Positions 49,813-58,835 of a stretch of 64,000 bases of DNA are shown here, one piece after another. The notes beneath the pieces were generated by a model. It was given only the letters and a program-made list of their open reading frames with translations. It searched no databases and had not been told where the DNA came from. Position 1 is the stretch's first letter; the number at the start of each line of letters is the position of its first letter. The stretch lies in the NCBI RefSeq assembly GCF_026130545.1, contig NZ_JAMOIM010000021.1, forward strand, positions 29,501-93,500, in the 5' to 3' direction. The stretch comes from Lichenifustis flavocetrariae (GTDB lineage Bacteria; Pseudomonadota; Alphaproteobacteria; Rhizobiales; Beijerinckiaceae). The position numbers were made by a program, and so were the translations under genes.

Positions 49813-50517
49813 ATGCTACCGATGACCTTAGCTACCGCGACCCGTTCGACAGGACCGTCCCCGACGGTCACTGACATCATCAAGGCGGTCAAGACGAGCG
49901 TTGCAGACCGGCGCAGCTTTGCCGAGCCCTATCCGCATTATCTTGTGGACGGGCTCTTCCCGAAGCACGTGGCCGACGAACTCGCCGATCTGCCCTTCGC
50001 GGCCCCCGCGCTCGACGGCGTGTCGGGTAAGCGCGAACTGCATAACGACACGCGGTCGTATTTCGATGAAGCCAATATGGGCCGCTTTCCGGTGATGGCG
50101 GATGTGGCGGAGGCGCTTCAGACGCCCGAGGTGATCGCCCTTTTTTCCAAGGCCTTCGATGCGCCGCTCGACAACACTTACCTTCGGCTTGAATACGCGC
50201 AAGATATCGACGGTTTCTGGCTCGAACCGCACACGGATCTCGGGGTCAAGAAGTTCACCTGCCTGATCTATCTTTCTCAAGGGCCGGGCCACGAGTTGCT
50301 GGGCACCGACATCTATGCCAGCAAGGAGCAGCACTTCGGGACATCACCTTTTATCCGAAATGCGGCGATGATCTTCGTGCCCGGAGCGAACACATGGCAC
50401 GGCTTCGAGAAGCGCCCCATCACCGGCGTTCGGAAGTCCGTGATCCTGAACTATGTGACGCCCGACTGGCGTGCGCGTGAGCAATTGTCCTTTCCGGATC
50501 AGATCATCCGCACCTGA
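49813..50517 (+). CDS. 2-oxoglutarate/Fe(II)-dependent dioxygenase-like protein
   Basis: The 234-residue protein has the layout of 2OG-Fe(II) oxygenases: an HxD pair in LEPHTDLGVKKFT (His140, Asp142), a distal histidine in NTWHGFEKRPI (His196) and Arg207 in GVRKSVILNYV, the expected 2-oxoglutarate anchor. Similar proteins occur near sugar-nucleotide or polysaccharide genes, but here the neighbours are trxB and an ELM1-family gene, so the substrate is open. ATG at 49813 or 49822 could start it. It is alone on its strand and convergent with the ELM1 gene. Confidence 0.75.
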   Translation: MLPMTLATATRSTGPSPTVTDIIKAVKTSVADRRSFAEPYPHYLVDGLFPKHVADELADLPFAAPALDGVSGKRELHNDTRSYFDEANMGRFPVMADVAEALQTPEVIALFSKAFDAPLDNTYLRLEYAQDIDGFWLEPHTDLGVKKFTCLIYLSQGPGHELLGTDIYASKEQHFGTSPFIRNAAMIFVPGANTWHGFEKRPITGVRKSVILNYVTPDWRAREQLSFPDQIIRT

Positions 50518-50531
50518 TCAGGCTGCGGATG

Positions 50532-51548
50532 TCAGGAGCCCGACATCCGCCTCTGCGCGCGAAAATGATGGTATCGCGCCGCGACGCCCTCGGCGATCTC
50601 CGGCGTGGCATCCACAGGCGCATAGCTGAACCGCTCGATCCGTCCGGCCCACCGCCGGGCTGCCCCGATCTCGACCATGCGATCGATGAAGCGGGTCATT
50701 TTGAGGTGGCCGCCGCTCGATTCGACGATATGGATCGGGACCCCTGACATGGCCGCCTCGCCGATCATGTTCACGCTGTCGCCCGTGATCACGATGGCGT
50801 CGGAGAGGGCCAGGATGGGCATATAGGGGTTTTCTCCTTGGCCGTCCCACACGAAGGCCCGACCCTCCTCGAGGGCCGGCCCCAGTGTCTCGCGGAAGGC
50901 CGCGAGCACGAAGTCGGGTGTGCGACGTGACGGGGTGACCATCACGCTGTAGCCGTTGCGCAGGACCTGTGCCGCGATCCCCGTCAGACGTGCAGCGTCT
51001 TCGCTCTTGAACTTATACTGGCCGCTGGGACCGCCGAGAACGAAACCGACGCGCGGGGCTTGCAACGGAGCGAGCCGGATATCGGGGCACTCACGCGCCG
51101 CCTTGAAGCCTTCGGCGGTCAGGCGATGCGGCGATGTCAGGGTCGTGACGACATTGTCCCCGCGCAAGGCGTCGTGCTCCGGGACGTAGATGACGTCCGC
51201 GGCCTTCAATCCGCGATAAGGATCCTTGCTGAACACCGTGAACGTCCGGCCCCGCGAAGCCCTTTTCACGGTCAGGAGATACGGCACCGTCCGTCGACCC
51301 GACGCGATGACGATGTCGGGAAACGGGGGGGCAATCGGGCTTGAGCGTCGCGAAGGACCATCCCGCCAATCCACCGGCCCATAGGGAGCCATCCACGACC
51401 AGGGGGCCCGGGGCTCCACCAGCCGGCGCTCCGGACTCAGCCCCAAAGCCTCGGCAATGCCGAAACAATGGACCTCGTCCCCGATCTTTCCGTCGGTAAT
51501 GACCCAACTCGTGGTTCCGACAGGAAGGCGCGGTGAAATACGGGTCAC
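50532..51548 (-). CDS. ELM1/DUF1022-family protein, GT-B-like
   Basis: The protein of about 338 residues belongs to the family named after plant mitochondrial fission factor ELM1 (formerly DUF1022), seen from SWVITDGKIGDEVHCFGIAEAL at the start, VIASGRRTVPYLLTVKRASRG, RVGFVLGGPSGQYKF and the C-terminal IVITGDSVNMIGEAAMSGVPIHI. The fold resembles GT-B glycosyltransferases. In alphaproteobacteria it is usual but its activity is not established. The start is uncertain: the GTG at 51548 avoids overlap with the upstream gene; no clear Shine-Dalgarno was seen. Confidence 0.82.
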   Translation of the reverse strand: MTRISPRLPVGTTSWVITDGKIGDEVHCFGIAEALGLSPERRLVEPRAPWSWMAPYGPVDWRDGPSRRSSPIAPPFPDIVIASGRRTVPYLLTVKRASRGRTFTVFSKDPYRGLKAADVIYVPEHDALRGDNVVTTLTSPHRLTAEGFKAARECPDIRLAPLQAPRVGFVLGGPSGQYKFKSEDAARLTGIAAQVLRNGYSVMVTPSRRTPDFVLAAFRETLGPALEEGRAFVWDGQGENPYMPILALSDAIVITGDSVNMIGEAAMSGVPIHIVESSGGHLKMTRFIDRMVEIGAARRWAGRIERFSYAPVDATPEIAEGVAARYHHFRAQRRMSGS

Positions 51549-51561
51549 ACCGACAGTAGGC

Positions 51562-52083
51562 TCAAAGCTGCATCTCGCGCCTGAGCCAATAAGCAAACTG
51601 GGTGCAGAGAGAGTCGATTCGGCGCGCATCGATGTCAGGGAGGTAATAGGCGCCGCTGTAGCTGGCCGGAAGGGTAACATGTAGCCGTGTGCTTGCCTGA
51701 ACCTGACGTCCCATCACGACAAGCCCGGCGCCGTCCATCGAATCCAAACTCTGGAGTGCGGCCCCGGGCGAGATCGCGTCGGCATATCCGGACAGGTACA
51801 GCGTGTCGATGCGGGCGACCAGCAGAGGTGCTTGATGGCTGGCGGGCACCAGGAGATCGGCGAAAATCTCCTTCATCTTACCGGGCAGAACGCGCTGGAT
51901 CATCGCCGCCGACATGCCACCACCCCGGGCCGCGAGCGGCCCCGCGTCGACCCGCACCGCGCTGAACCGTACTGGTGCCGAGGGCGCGGTCTCCTGCGCC
52001 CAGGCCCGAAGTGGCAGCCCGGCCGCGGCAAGCGTGGCACCCGCAAGAAAGCGACGGCGAGACAGGGACGGACGTGTCGGCAT
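51562..52083 (-). CDS. Tat-exported protein of unknown function
   Basis: The 173-residue product begins with a twin-arginine signal, SRRRFLAGATLAAAGLPLRAWA, with a probable cleavage site after AWA, so it is likely exported folded to the periplasm. The mature domain (about 140 residues) has no cofactor motif that I recognise; it has a single cysteine near the C-terminus (DSLCTQFAYWLRREM). It is two bases after greA and 13 bases before the ELM1-family gene, suggesting one transcript. Confidence 0.75.
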   Translation of the reverse strand: MPTRPSLSRRRFLAGATLAAAGLPLRAWAQETAPSAPVRFSAVRVDAGPLAARGGGMSAAMIQRVLPGKMKEIFADLLVPASHQAPLLVARIDTLYLSGYADAISPGAALQSLDSMDGAGLVVMGRQVQASTRLHVTLPASYSGAYYLPDIDARRIDSLCTQFAYWLRREMQL

Positions 52084-52085
52084 TC

Positions 52086-52559
52086 TTACCGGAAAGCCAC
52101 TTTCACGACTTCATAGCTCTTGCCGCCACCCGGTGTATTGACCTCGACCGTGTCACCCACCTTCTTGCCGATCAGCGCCCGCGCGGTCGGTGAAGTGATC
52201 GAAACCTTGCCGAGCTTGACGTCGGCCTCGGTCTCTCCGACAAGCTGGAAGGTCTTCTCCTCTTCGGTGTCTTCGTCGATGAGATTGACGGTCGCGCCGA
52301 ATTTGATGGTGGTCCCGGATAGCTTCGAAACGTCGATTACTTCGGCGCGCGACAGCTTGTCCTCGATTTCGGCGATACGCCCCTCGTTCAAGGACTGTGA
52401 TTCTTTCGCGGCGTGATATTCAGCGTTTTCGGACAGATCACCGTGCGACCGGGCTTCCGCGATCGCCTGGATGATACGCGGGCGCTCTTCCTGCTGACGC
52501 GTCTTCAACTCCTGTTCGAGGGCGGCATAGCCCGCCGTCGTCATCGGCACCTTGTCCAT
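52086..52559 (-). CDS. greA: Transcription elongation factor GreA
   Basis: GreA enters the secondary channel of RNA polymerase and stimulates cleavage of backtracked RNA. The 157-residue protein has the N-terminal coiled coil ([22 protein letters not shown] region with [15 protein letters not shown], carrying the acidic tip residues) and the C-terminal FKBP-like domain ([20 protein letters not shown]). It lies 171 bases after carB on the same strand, a conserved pairing. Confidence 0.97.
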   Translation of the reverse strand: MDKVPMTTAGYAALEQELKTRQQEERPRIIQAIAEARSHGDLSENAEYHAAKESQSLNEGRIAEIEDKLSRAEVIDVSKLSGTTIKFGATVNLIDEDTEEEKTFQLVGETEADVKLGKVSITSPTARALIGKKVGDTVEVNTPGGGKSYEVVKVAFR

Positions 52560-52730
52560 GGCTAACTCTTTCTACGTGGCGACCGGCTATCCGGTCTGCC
52601 TCTCCCCGAAATTCCTGTGCGGTCGTCCAGCGTCGCCGAGCCGAAAACGCAAAAGAGGCTCAGAGGCGTGAGCCGAAAGCCCTCGCCCTAAGCCGCTTCA
52701 ATCGACCCGCAGACCGCCGGGGCGCTCCGT

Positions 52731-55700
52731 TCAGTCGAAATAGTCCTGCAAGGCCCGCACTTCCAGATCCCCGCCCTTATAGGCGCCTATCCCCTGCGCG
52801 GCCGCGATCGCACCCGCAATAGTCGTATAATACGGCACCTTGTGCAAGAGGGCCGCCTGGCGGAGGGAGCGCGAGTCCGACAAGGCTAGAGCGCTCTCGG
52901 TCGTGTTGAACACGAGCTGAATACCGCCGTTCTTGATGGCGTCGACCACGTGCGGGCGGCCTTCGGAGACTTTGTTGATCTTGATGGCGGGAATGCCCTC
53001 CGCCTGCAGGGCCCGAAAGGTGCCGCCTGTGGCCTGGATGCGGAACCCCAGCGCCGCGAGAGCCTTCATGGTCGCCATGATGCGGGGCTTATCGGCGTCC
53101 TTCACCGAGACGAAGACCGTCCCCTCCACCGGCACTTTCGTGCCGCCGCCGAGCTGGCTCTTGGCGAACGCGGCCTCGAAGGTGCGGGCGAGACCGATGA
53201 CCTCGCCGGTCGACCGCATTTCGGGTCCGAGCACCGTATCGACGTTCGGGAAACGAGCGAAGGGGAACACGGATTCCTTGACGCCGACATGGTTCAATTC
53301 TCCCGCCTTCAAATGGAACGAGGCGAGTGTCTCGCCGGCCATGATCCGCGAAGCGATCTTGGCGAGCGGCTTACCGATCACCTTGGCCACGAACGGCACC
53401 GTGCGCGAAGCGCGTGGATTGACCTCGAGGACGAAGATCGTGCCGTCCTTGATGGCGAACTGGACATTCATCAGGCCACCGACATGGAGGGCAAGAGCCA
53501 TTTTGCGGGTCTGGCGCTCAAGCTCAGACAGCGTCTCGGGCGAGAGCGAGCGTGGTGGTAGAGAGCAAGCCGAGTCCCCCGAATGGATGCCGGCCTCCTC
53601 GATATGTTCCATGATGCCGGCCACGAAGACATCCTTGCCGTCGCAGAGGCAATCGACGTCGACCTCCGTGGCATTGGACAGATAGCGGTCGAACAGGAGC
53701 GGATTCTCCCCCAGCACGGTATTGATCTGGCCGGTCTTGTCGTTTGGGTAGCGCGCCTTGACGTCGGAAGGCACGAGGCCGGGCAGGGTGCCGAGCAGAT
53801 AATCGTCGAGGGTGGCCTGATCGCGGATGATCGCCATCGCGCGCCCTCCCAGTACATAGGAGGGTCGCACGACGAGCGGCAGCCCGAGCTTGGCCGCGAC
53901 CGTGCGGGATTGTTCGACCGAATAGGCAATGCCGTTCTCAGGTTGCCTCAGGTCGAGGCGGTCGAGCATGCGCTTGAAGCGATCCCGGTCCTCAGCGAGA
54001 TCGATCGAATCGACCGAAGTCCCCAAAATGGGCACGCCGGCTTTTTCGAGCGCCTTGGCGAGTTTCAGCGGCGTCTGGCCTCCGAATTGGACGATCACGC
54101 CTTTGAGCGTTCCGGCCTCCCGCTCCTTGTCGATGATGGCCAGCACGTCCTCGGCGGTCAGCGGCTCGAAATAGAGACGGTCCGACGTGTCATAGTCGGT
54201 CGACACCGTTTCCGGGTTGCAATTGACCATGATGGTTTCGTAGCCGGCCTCGCTCAGGGCGAAGCAGGCATGGCAGCAGCAGTAATCGAATTCGATCCCC
54301 TGGCCGATCCGGTTCGGACCGCCGCCCAGGATCACGATCTTGGTGCGGTCGCTCGGGCGCGACTCATCTGCGGGCGCGCCCGCGAAAGGGGCCGCGTAGG
54401 TGGAATACATATAGGCTGTGGGCGAGGCGAATTCGGCCGCGCAGGTGTCGATCCGTTTGAAGACCGGCTTGACGTCCAGTGCCTTGCGGTGGGCCGCCAC
54501 CGCCTCGGGCGACATGTCAGCCAGGGTAGCGAGCCGGAGATCCGAGAAGCCTGCGGCCTTGAGCATGCGCATCGGCGCCGTCGATGGAGGCAGGCCGAAC
54601 CGCCGCACCTTGTCTTCGAGATCGACGATCTCCTGCAACCGCTCGATGAACCAATGGTCGATGCGGCACACCTCGTAGATGTCGGCTTGGCTCATGCCGT
54701 GACGCAGGGCCTGGGCCACCTTCAGCAGCCGGTCCGGCGTGGGCTTGCCGAGCGCGGCCCGCAAGATCGCAGCATCGTCGCCCTGACCGAGGCCTTCGAT
54801 CGGGACCTCGTCCAGGCCCGACAGCCCGGTCTCCAACGAGCGCAGCGCTTTCTGCAGGCTCTCCGCGAAGGTGCGCCCGATCGCCATGGCCTCACCAACC
54901 GACTTCATGGAGGTCGTCAGGAGGGGCTCCGCGCCTGGGAACTTCTCGAAGGCGAAGCGCGGAATCTTGGTGACCACATAGTCGATGGTCGGTTCGAAGG
55001 AGGCGGGGGTCGCGCCGCCCGTGATGTCGTTCGCCACCTCGTCGAGCGTGTAGCCGACCGCGAGCTTAGCCGCGACTTTCGCAATCGGGAACCCGGTGGC
55101 CTTGGAGGCCAGCGCCGAGGAGCGCGACACGCGCGGGTTCATCTCGATCACGATCATGCGCCCGTTTTCCGGGTTGATCGCGAATTGCACGTTGGAGCCG
55201 CCCGTCTCGACGCCGATCTCGCGCAGCACCGCCAAGGAGGCGTCGCGCATGATCTGGTATTCCTTGTCGGTCAGCGTGAGAGCCGGTGCGACGGTGATCG
55301 AATCACCGGTGTGAACGCCCATCGGATCGATGTTCTCGATGGAGCAGACGATGATGCAATTGTCCGCCTTGTCGCGGACCACCTCCATCTCGAACTCCTT
55401 CCAGCCGAGCACGCTCTCCTCGACCAGAACCTGGGAGGTTGGCGAGGCATCGAGGCCACCTTCCACGATGTCGATATATTCCTGCTTGTTGTAGGCAATG
55501 CCGCCGCCCGTGCCGCCGAGCGTGAACGAAGGGCGGATGATGGCGGGCAGGCCGATCTCGTCGAGGACGGCGAGCGCCGCCGCCAACGTTCTCACATGAT
55601 GCGAGCGCGGCGTATCCAGGCCGATCTTCGTCATGGCGTCGCGAAACAACTCGCGATCCTCGGCCTTGTCGATCGCGTGAGCGGTCGCGCCGATCAACTC

Positions 55701-56054
55701 AACATCGTATTCGGCCAGGACGCCCATTTTCTCCAGCGATAAGGCGCAGTTCAGGGCCGTCTGCCCCCCCATTGTGGGCAGGAGCGCAAAGCCGCCCGGT
55801 ACGGCATGCCGTTCGGCCTTGATGATCCGGGCGACGATCTCGGGGGTGATCGGCTCGACATAGGTCCGGTCCGCCATGTCCGGATCGGTCATGATTGTCG
55901 CGGGGTTGGAGTTGACCAGAACGATGCGGTACCCCTCCTCGCGCAGGGCCTTGCAGGCCTGGGTGCCGGAGTAGTCGAATTCGCAGGCCTGGCCGATCAC
56001 GATAGGGCCCGCACCGATGATCATGATCGTCGTGATGTCGGTGCGCTTCGGCAT
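52731..56054 (-). CDS. carB: Carbamoyl-phosphate synthase large subunit
   Basis: CarB makes carbamoyl phosphate from bicarbonate, ammonia and two ATP for arginine and pyrimidine synthesis. The 1107-residue protein has the two homologous ATP-grasp halves: [21 protein letters not shown] at the first start and [21 protein letters not shown] at the second, metal-binding segments [17 protein letters not shown] and [14 protein letters not shown], and a C-terminal MGS-like allosteric domain. The ATG at 56054 (MPKRTD) is the canonical start; a GTG at 56060 is two codons earlier. carA is not in the window. Confidence 0.97.
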   Translation of the reverse strand: MPKRTDITTIMIIGAGPIVIGQACEFDYSGTQACKALREEGYRIVLVNSNPATIMTDPDMADRTYVEPITPEIVARIIKAERHAVPGGFALLPTMGGQTALNCALSLEKMGVLAEYDVELIGATAHAIDKAEDRELFRDAMTKIGLDTPRSHHVRTLAAALAVLDEIGLPAIIRPSFTLGGTGGGIAYNKQEYIDIVEGGLDASPTSQVLVEESVLGWKEFEMEVVRDKADNCIIVCSIENIDPMGVHTGDSITVAPALTLTDKEYQIMRDASLAVLREIGVETGGSNVQFAINPENGRMIVIEMNPRVSRSSALASKATGFPIAKVAAKLAVGYTLDEVANDITGGATPASFEPTIDYVVTKIPRFAFEKFPGAEPLLTTSMKSVGEAMAIGRTFAESLQKALRSLETGLSGLDEVPIEGLGQGDDAAILRAALGKPTPDRLLKVAQALRHGMSQADIYEVCRIDHWFIERLQEIVDLEDKVRRFGLPPSTAPMRMLKAAGFSDLRLATLADMSPEAVAAHRKALDVKPVFKRIDTCAAEFASPTAYMYSTYAAPFAGAPADESRPSDRTKIVILGGGPNRIGQGIEFDYCCCHACFALSEAGYETIMVNCNPETVSTDYDTSDRLYFEPLTAEDVLAIIDKEREAGTLKGVIVQFGGQTPLKLAKALEKAGVPILGTSVDSIDLAEDRDRFKRMLDRLDLRQPENGIAYSVEQSRTVAAKLGLPLVVRPSYVLGGRAMAIIRDQATLDDYLLGTLPGLVPSDVKARYPNDKTGQINTVLGENPLLFDRYLSNATEVDVDCLCDGKDVFVAGIMEHIEEAGIHSGDSACSLPPRSLSPETLSELERQTRKMALALHVGGLMNVQFAIKDGTIFVLEVNPRASRTVPFVAKVIGKPLAKIASRIMAGETLASFHLKAGELNHVGVKESVFPFARFPNVDTVLGPEMRSTGEVIGLARTFEAAFAKSQLGGGTKVPVEGTVFVSVKDADKPRIMATMKALAALGFRIQATGGTFRALQAEGIPAIKINKVSEGRPHVVDAIKNGGIQLVFNTTESALALSDSRSLRQAALLHKVPYYTTIAGAIAAAQGIGAYKGGDLEVRALQDYFD

Positions 56055-56168
56055 AGTCACTCTCGGTTCGGACGGATTGGACCTTACGCAGGCGCAAGGC
56101 CGTTTCGCTCACATTCCACCTCGCCATCAAAGCCTCGCGGCCTGGATGACGCCCTTGGCGGCATGAAA

Positions 56169-56190
56169 AAGGGCCGCGAAAGCGGCCCTT
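56169..56190 (-). terminator. Intrinsic terminator between the small ORF and carB
   Basis: A perfect 9-bp stem, AAGGGCCGC (56169-56177) with its complement (56182-56190) and a 4-base loop, is followed on the - strand by a run of T. It would end transcripts coming from the small ORF region before carB. A shorter palindrome, ATCGGCT-C-AGCCGAT (56236-56250), lies 46 bases upstream of it. Confidence 0.8.
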
Positions 56191-56319
56191 CGAGTGGCGC
56201 AAGGGCTGGACGGTTTGCGGACCGGGAGACCAGATATCGGCTCAGCCGATCCAACTACCATGGGGTCCCGTAGCCGAAATTCAGGAAGAAGGGAAGTGAG
56301 TGGGAGCCTCGGTCGTGTC

Positions 56320-56562
56320 TCAGTTCGAATTCAGGCTCATCGGCATCTCACCCTCCGACTGGACCCCCAAACGGGGACGCACCTGACCTAGAATGGCGAC
56401 ACGCCCGCAGACCAACATGATGGCTGTTCCGCGAAGAGCCGCGTTGCTGACGCTGCCCTCGGAAAGCGGTGGGTCCGGGGCCGTCAGCGGGTTCAGGTCC
56501 ACATCATCCATCGCGCGAACCGCTTCGGGTGACAAACCCGACATGGCGTTCTGTGCATCCAT
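56320..56562 (-). CDS. Possible small protein beside carB, perhaps frameshifted
   Basis: An 80-codon frame from the ATG at 56562 (MDAQNAMSGLSPEAVRAMDD) to MPMSLNSN has fairly gene-like composition and is followed, 130 bases on, by a strong terminator of the same strand. In another frame the DNA stays open from 56347 to a TAG at 56255, encoding a run that ends SLPFFLNFGYGTPW but has no ATG, GTG or TTG start of its own. The two could be parts of one gene broken by a frameshift. I recognise neither part. The rest of the 56061-56642 interval holds the terminator, the probable carB leader and the SDR ribosome-binding site. Confidence 0.3.
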   Translation of the reverse strand: MDAQNAMSGLSPEAVRAMDDVDLNPLTAPDPPLSEGSVSNAALRGTAIMLVCGRVAILGQVRPRLGVQSEGEMPMSLNSN

Positions 56563-56642
56563 ACAATGTCTGCAGTGCGTCTGGCGCCAGTCGCCACAGA
56601 CCCTCACCTTCGCGGCAGACTTTCACCGCGAAGGACATCGCC

Positions 56643-57353
56643 ATGCCTCTGAGTTCATCCGATCCCAGCCCTACGATTCTTATCATCGGAGCGTCACGCG
56701 GTCTCGGCGCAGCCATGGCGACCGAGTTTCTGAAGAGAGGTTGGAACGTCGTCGGCACCGTGCAGGAAAGCGCCAGAACCGAGTTGCACGATCTGGCGGA
56801 CAGACATCCGGGTCTCGAAATCGAGACCCTCGACGTCACCGAACCTGATCAGATCGCGGCATTGCACGACCGTCTGCATGGCCGGAGCTTCGACATCCTT
56901 TTCCACAATGCCGGTACCGCCAATAGGAATCCCGGCGACACGATCGCCGAAATCTCAAAGGAAGAGTTCGTGCACGTGATGGTCACCAACGCGCTCAGTC
57001 CGATGCGGGTCATAGAGCGCCTGGAAGACCTTGTCCCCGCAAACGGCATGATCGGCATCATGTCGTCGGGGCAGGGCAGCATCAGCAACAACACCAACGG
57101 CCGGGCTGAAATCTACCGGGGCAGCAAGGCCGCCTTGAACATGTTCATGCGGAGCTACGCGGCCCGCCACGCCGGAGATGCGCGCGCATTGCTGTTGATG
57201 GCGCCCGGCTGGATCCGCACCGCGCTCGGTGGACCCGATGCGACATTCAGCATCGAGGAAAGCATTCCGAAGGTGGTGGACGTGCTTCTCTCGCAGCTGG
57301 GCAAACCCGGTCTGCAATATCTCGATCGCGAGGGACGCACCGTTCCGTGGTGA
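56643..57353 (+). CDS. Short-chain dehydrogenase/reductase
   Basis: The 236-residue protein is a classical-type SDR with the nucleotide-binding GASRGLG (residues 16-22), the LFHNAGTANRNPG segment in place of NNAG, a central serine in GIMSSGQGSISN and the catalytic YRGSK (YxxxK). The charged loop after strand 2 is not diagnostic, so NADH or NADPH use is open. The ATG at 56643 is preceded by AAGGA; a longer open frame to 56469 lacks similarity. It starts a run of + strand metabolic genes. Confidence 0.88.
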   Translation: MPLSSSDPSPTILIIGASRGLGAAMATEFLKRGWNVVGTVQESARTELHDLADRHPGLEIETLDVTEPDQIAALHDRLHGRSFDILFHNAGTANRNPGDTIAEISKEEFVHVMVTNALSPMRVIERLEDLVPANGMIGIMSSGQGSISNNTNGRAEIYRGSKAALNMFMRSYAARHAGDARALLLMAPGWIRTALGGPDATFSIEESIPKVVDVLLSQLGKPGLQYLDREGRTVPW

Positions 57354-57490
57354 AGCCGGGCTGCAGACGACCCGCGACGCAAAGGACCGGCGCGAGCGAG
57401 CGTTGCCGTTCGGCGCACACGGCGCCGCAATATCGACGCTTGGGGCGCGGCGGCGGTTGGTGTCCTGTGTGGTGATCAAAGGACAAACCC

Positions 57491-57544
57491 ATGCCGCTTC
57501 ATGCCGATCACCGCTTCAAGGCCCTACAGGAAGACCGCACGTGA
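57491..57544 (+). CDS. Possible 17-residue leader ORF coupled to the creatininase-family gene
   Basis: An AAAGGACA ribosome-binding site six bases before an ATG opens a 17-codon frame (MPLHADHRFKALQEDRT) whose TGA overlaps the GTG start of the next gene (GTGA at 57541-57544). A stop codon precedes it in frame, so it is not the tail of the SDR. It may only serve translational coupling, or the downstream gene may start elsewhere. Confidence 0.22.
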   Translation: MPLHADHRFKALQEDRT

Positions 57545-58359
57545 GGACGTCGTCACGATGGTGGTGGGACCTCTCCACCCGCGAATTCGCCGAGCTCGAC
57601 ATGCAGCGTGTCGTGGCAATCCTTCCCGTCGGCGCAGTCGAGCAGCACGGGCCGCATCTGCCGGTGCGGGTCGATGCTGCCATCAATGCCGGAATCGTGG
57701 CGCGGGCCGTCGCGCTGATGCCGGATGACGTGCCGGCGCTGGTTCTTCCCGCCCTGCCGATCGGCAAATCGAACGAGCACCTGGCCTATCCCGGCACTCT
57801 GAGCCTGCCCTATGATGTTCTCGGACGCGTCTGGTTCGAAGTCGCCAAAAGTGCATGGCGGGCCGGGGTTCGCCGCATCATCTTCTGGAATTCGCATGGC
57901 GGGCAGCCGCAGCTCATGGAGATCGTGTGCCGCGAGCTGCGGGTCGAACTCGGCATGTTCGCGGTCGGGGCCTCCTGGTTCCGCACCATCGATACGGCGG
58001 ATCTCTACTCGGTCGAGGAGCGGCGGCACGGCATCCACGGCGGAGAATCGGAAACGAGCGTCATGCTGCATCTCCATCCCGATCTCGTTCGCATGGATCT
58101 CGCGGAGGATTTCCGTTCGAGCTCACTGGAGCTCGAACGCCAAGGCGGCATCCTGACACCGGAAGGCGGTGTGAGCTTCGGCTGGCAGGCGCAGGATCTG
58201 CATCCGTCCGGGGTGGCCGGCAATGCGGCGGCGGCTGACGCGACACGTGGGAGCGAGGAAGTGGAGCGGGCCGCGCAGGCCTTGGTGCGCCTCGTCCAGG
58301 AGGTTGCCGCCTACCCGATGGACGCGATCGCGACACGGACGGCCTTCAAGGCGATCTGA
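57541..58359 (+). CDS. Creatininase-family amidohydrolase
   Basis: The 272-residue protein belongs to the creatininase family (metal-dependent cyclic-amide hydrolases, including creatininase and the mycofactocin protein MftE). The metal-binding set is complete: Glu34 and His36 in AVEQHGPHLPVRVD with Asp45, His119 in WNSHGGQ and Glu169 in GIHGGESETS. The GTG at 57541 has AGGAAG seven bases upstream. No mycofactocin genes are present, so a role in hydrolysing a cyclic amide or formamide substrate is inferred. It lies 187 bases after the SDR. Confidence 0.85.
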   Translation: MRTSSRWWWDLSTREFAELDMQRVVAILPVGAVEQHGPHLPVRVDAAINAGIVARAVALMPDDVPALVLPALPIGKSNEHLAYPGTLSLPYDVLGRVWFEVAKSAWRAGVRRIIFWNSHGGQPQLMEIVCRELRVELGMFAVGASWFRTIDTADLYSVEERRHGIHGGESETSVMLHLHPDLVRMDLAEDFRSSSLELERQGGILTPEGGVSFGWQAQDLHPSGVAGNAAAADATRGSEEVERAAQALVRLVQEVAAYPMDAIATRTAFKAI

Positions 58360-58835
58360 TCGAGACGCGGCGCTCCGCCGGTGCGCAGGCGGCAGTGCAT
58401 GCGGCGTCTGGGGAGCCAAGCGCTACTCGCTGAGCCGTCCGCGAATGACGAAGCATCCCCGTCCCGCCGATGCCTCGGTCTCTGATGTTGTCGAACCCGC
58501 GCACCCGAGCGCCTCCGAAGCTTGTCAATGTCTCCGGATAGGACGCCATCGCCGTTGCTGTAGGATGTGCGGATATGTCTGAACGTTGCTGTGGCGACAA
58601 TTGCCCGGGTCGACTCGCCATATTGTTCAGGCAGATCGCCACCGGGCTCGGTCGCTCAGCAGCCGATGATCGCGGTCCGCCTGTCGCCGCCTTCTTCCGC
58701 CATTGCCGACAATTGTTGTCGGAGTGCAGAAACCGTCTCGCCAGCGCCGAGAGGGAGATCTCGAGGGTGTGATCGCAGCCGTGCCGCGCCAGGGTGCGAT
58801 CTTGGCCGCAGGCTCTGTGGCGTGACCAGTCGCCG
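58360..58835. other. 476-base gap with a 17-bp perfect inverted repeat
   Basis: No gene is supported. The inverted repeat CCGACAA-TTG-TTGTCGG at 58706-58722 is perfect and could be a regulator operator or the 3' hairpin of the aminotransferase transcript. A 65-codon + strand frame (58575-58772) begins MSERCCGDNC but has mixed codon use and no recognised similarity. Confidence 0.4.

Noticed and set aside
53583..55742. A 719-codon open frame on the + strand opposite carB
   Set aside because: carB is unmistakable on the - strand; in GC-rich DNA the antisense frame stays open by codon bias. The translation is rich in Arg, His and Gly with no domain.
56255..56347. A lasso-type or other RiPP precursor because of the GTP-containing tail
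   Set aside because: No maturation enzymes, protease or transporter are nearby, and the frame lacks a start codon; reported only as an odd frame-broken gene.
57541..58359. The mycofactocin protein MftE
   Set aside because: No other mycofactocin genes occur in the window; only the creatininase family can be supported.
58575..58772. A 65-codon + strand frame starting MSERCCGDNC
   Set aside because: Mixed codon use, no clear ribosome-binding site and no recognised family; kept only as a note in the gap entry.
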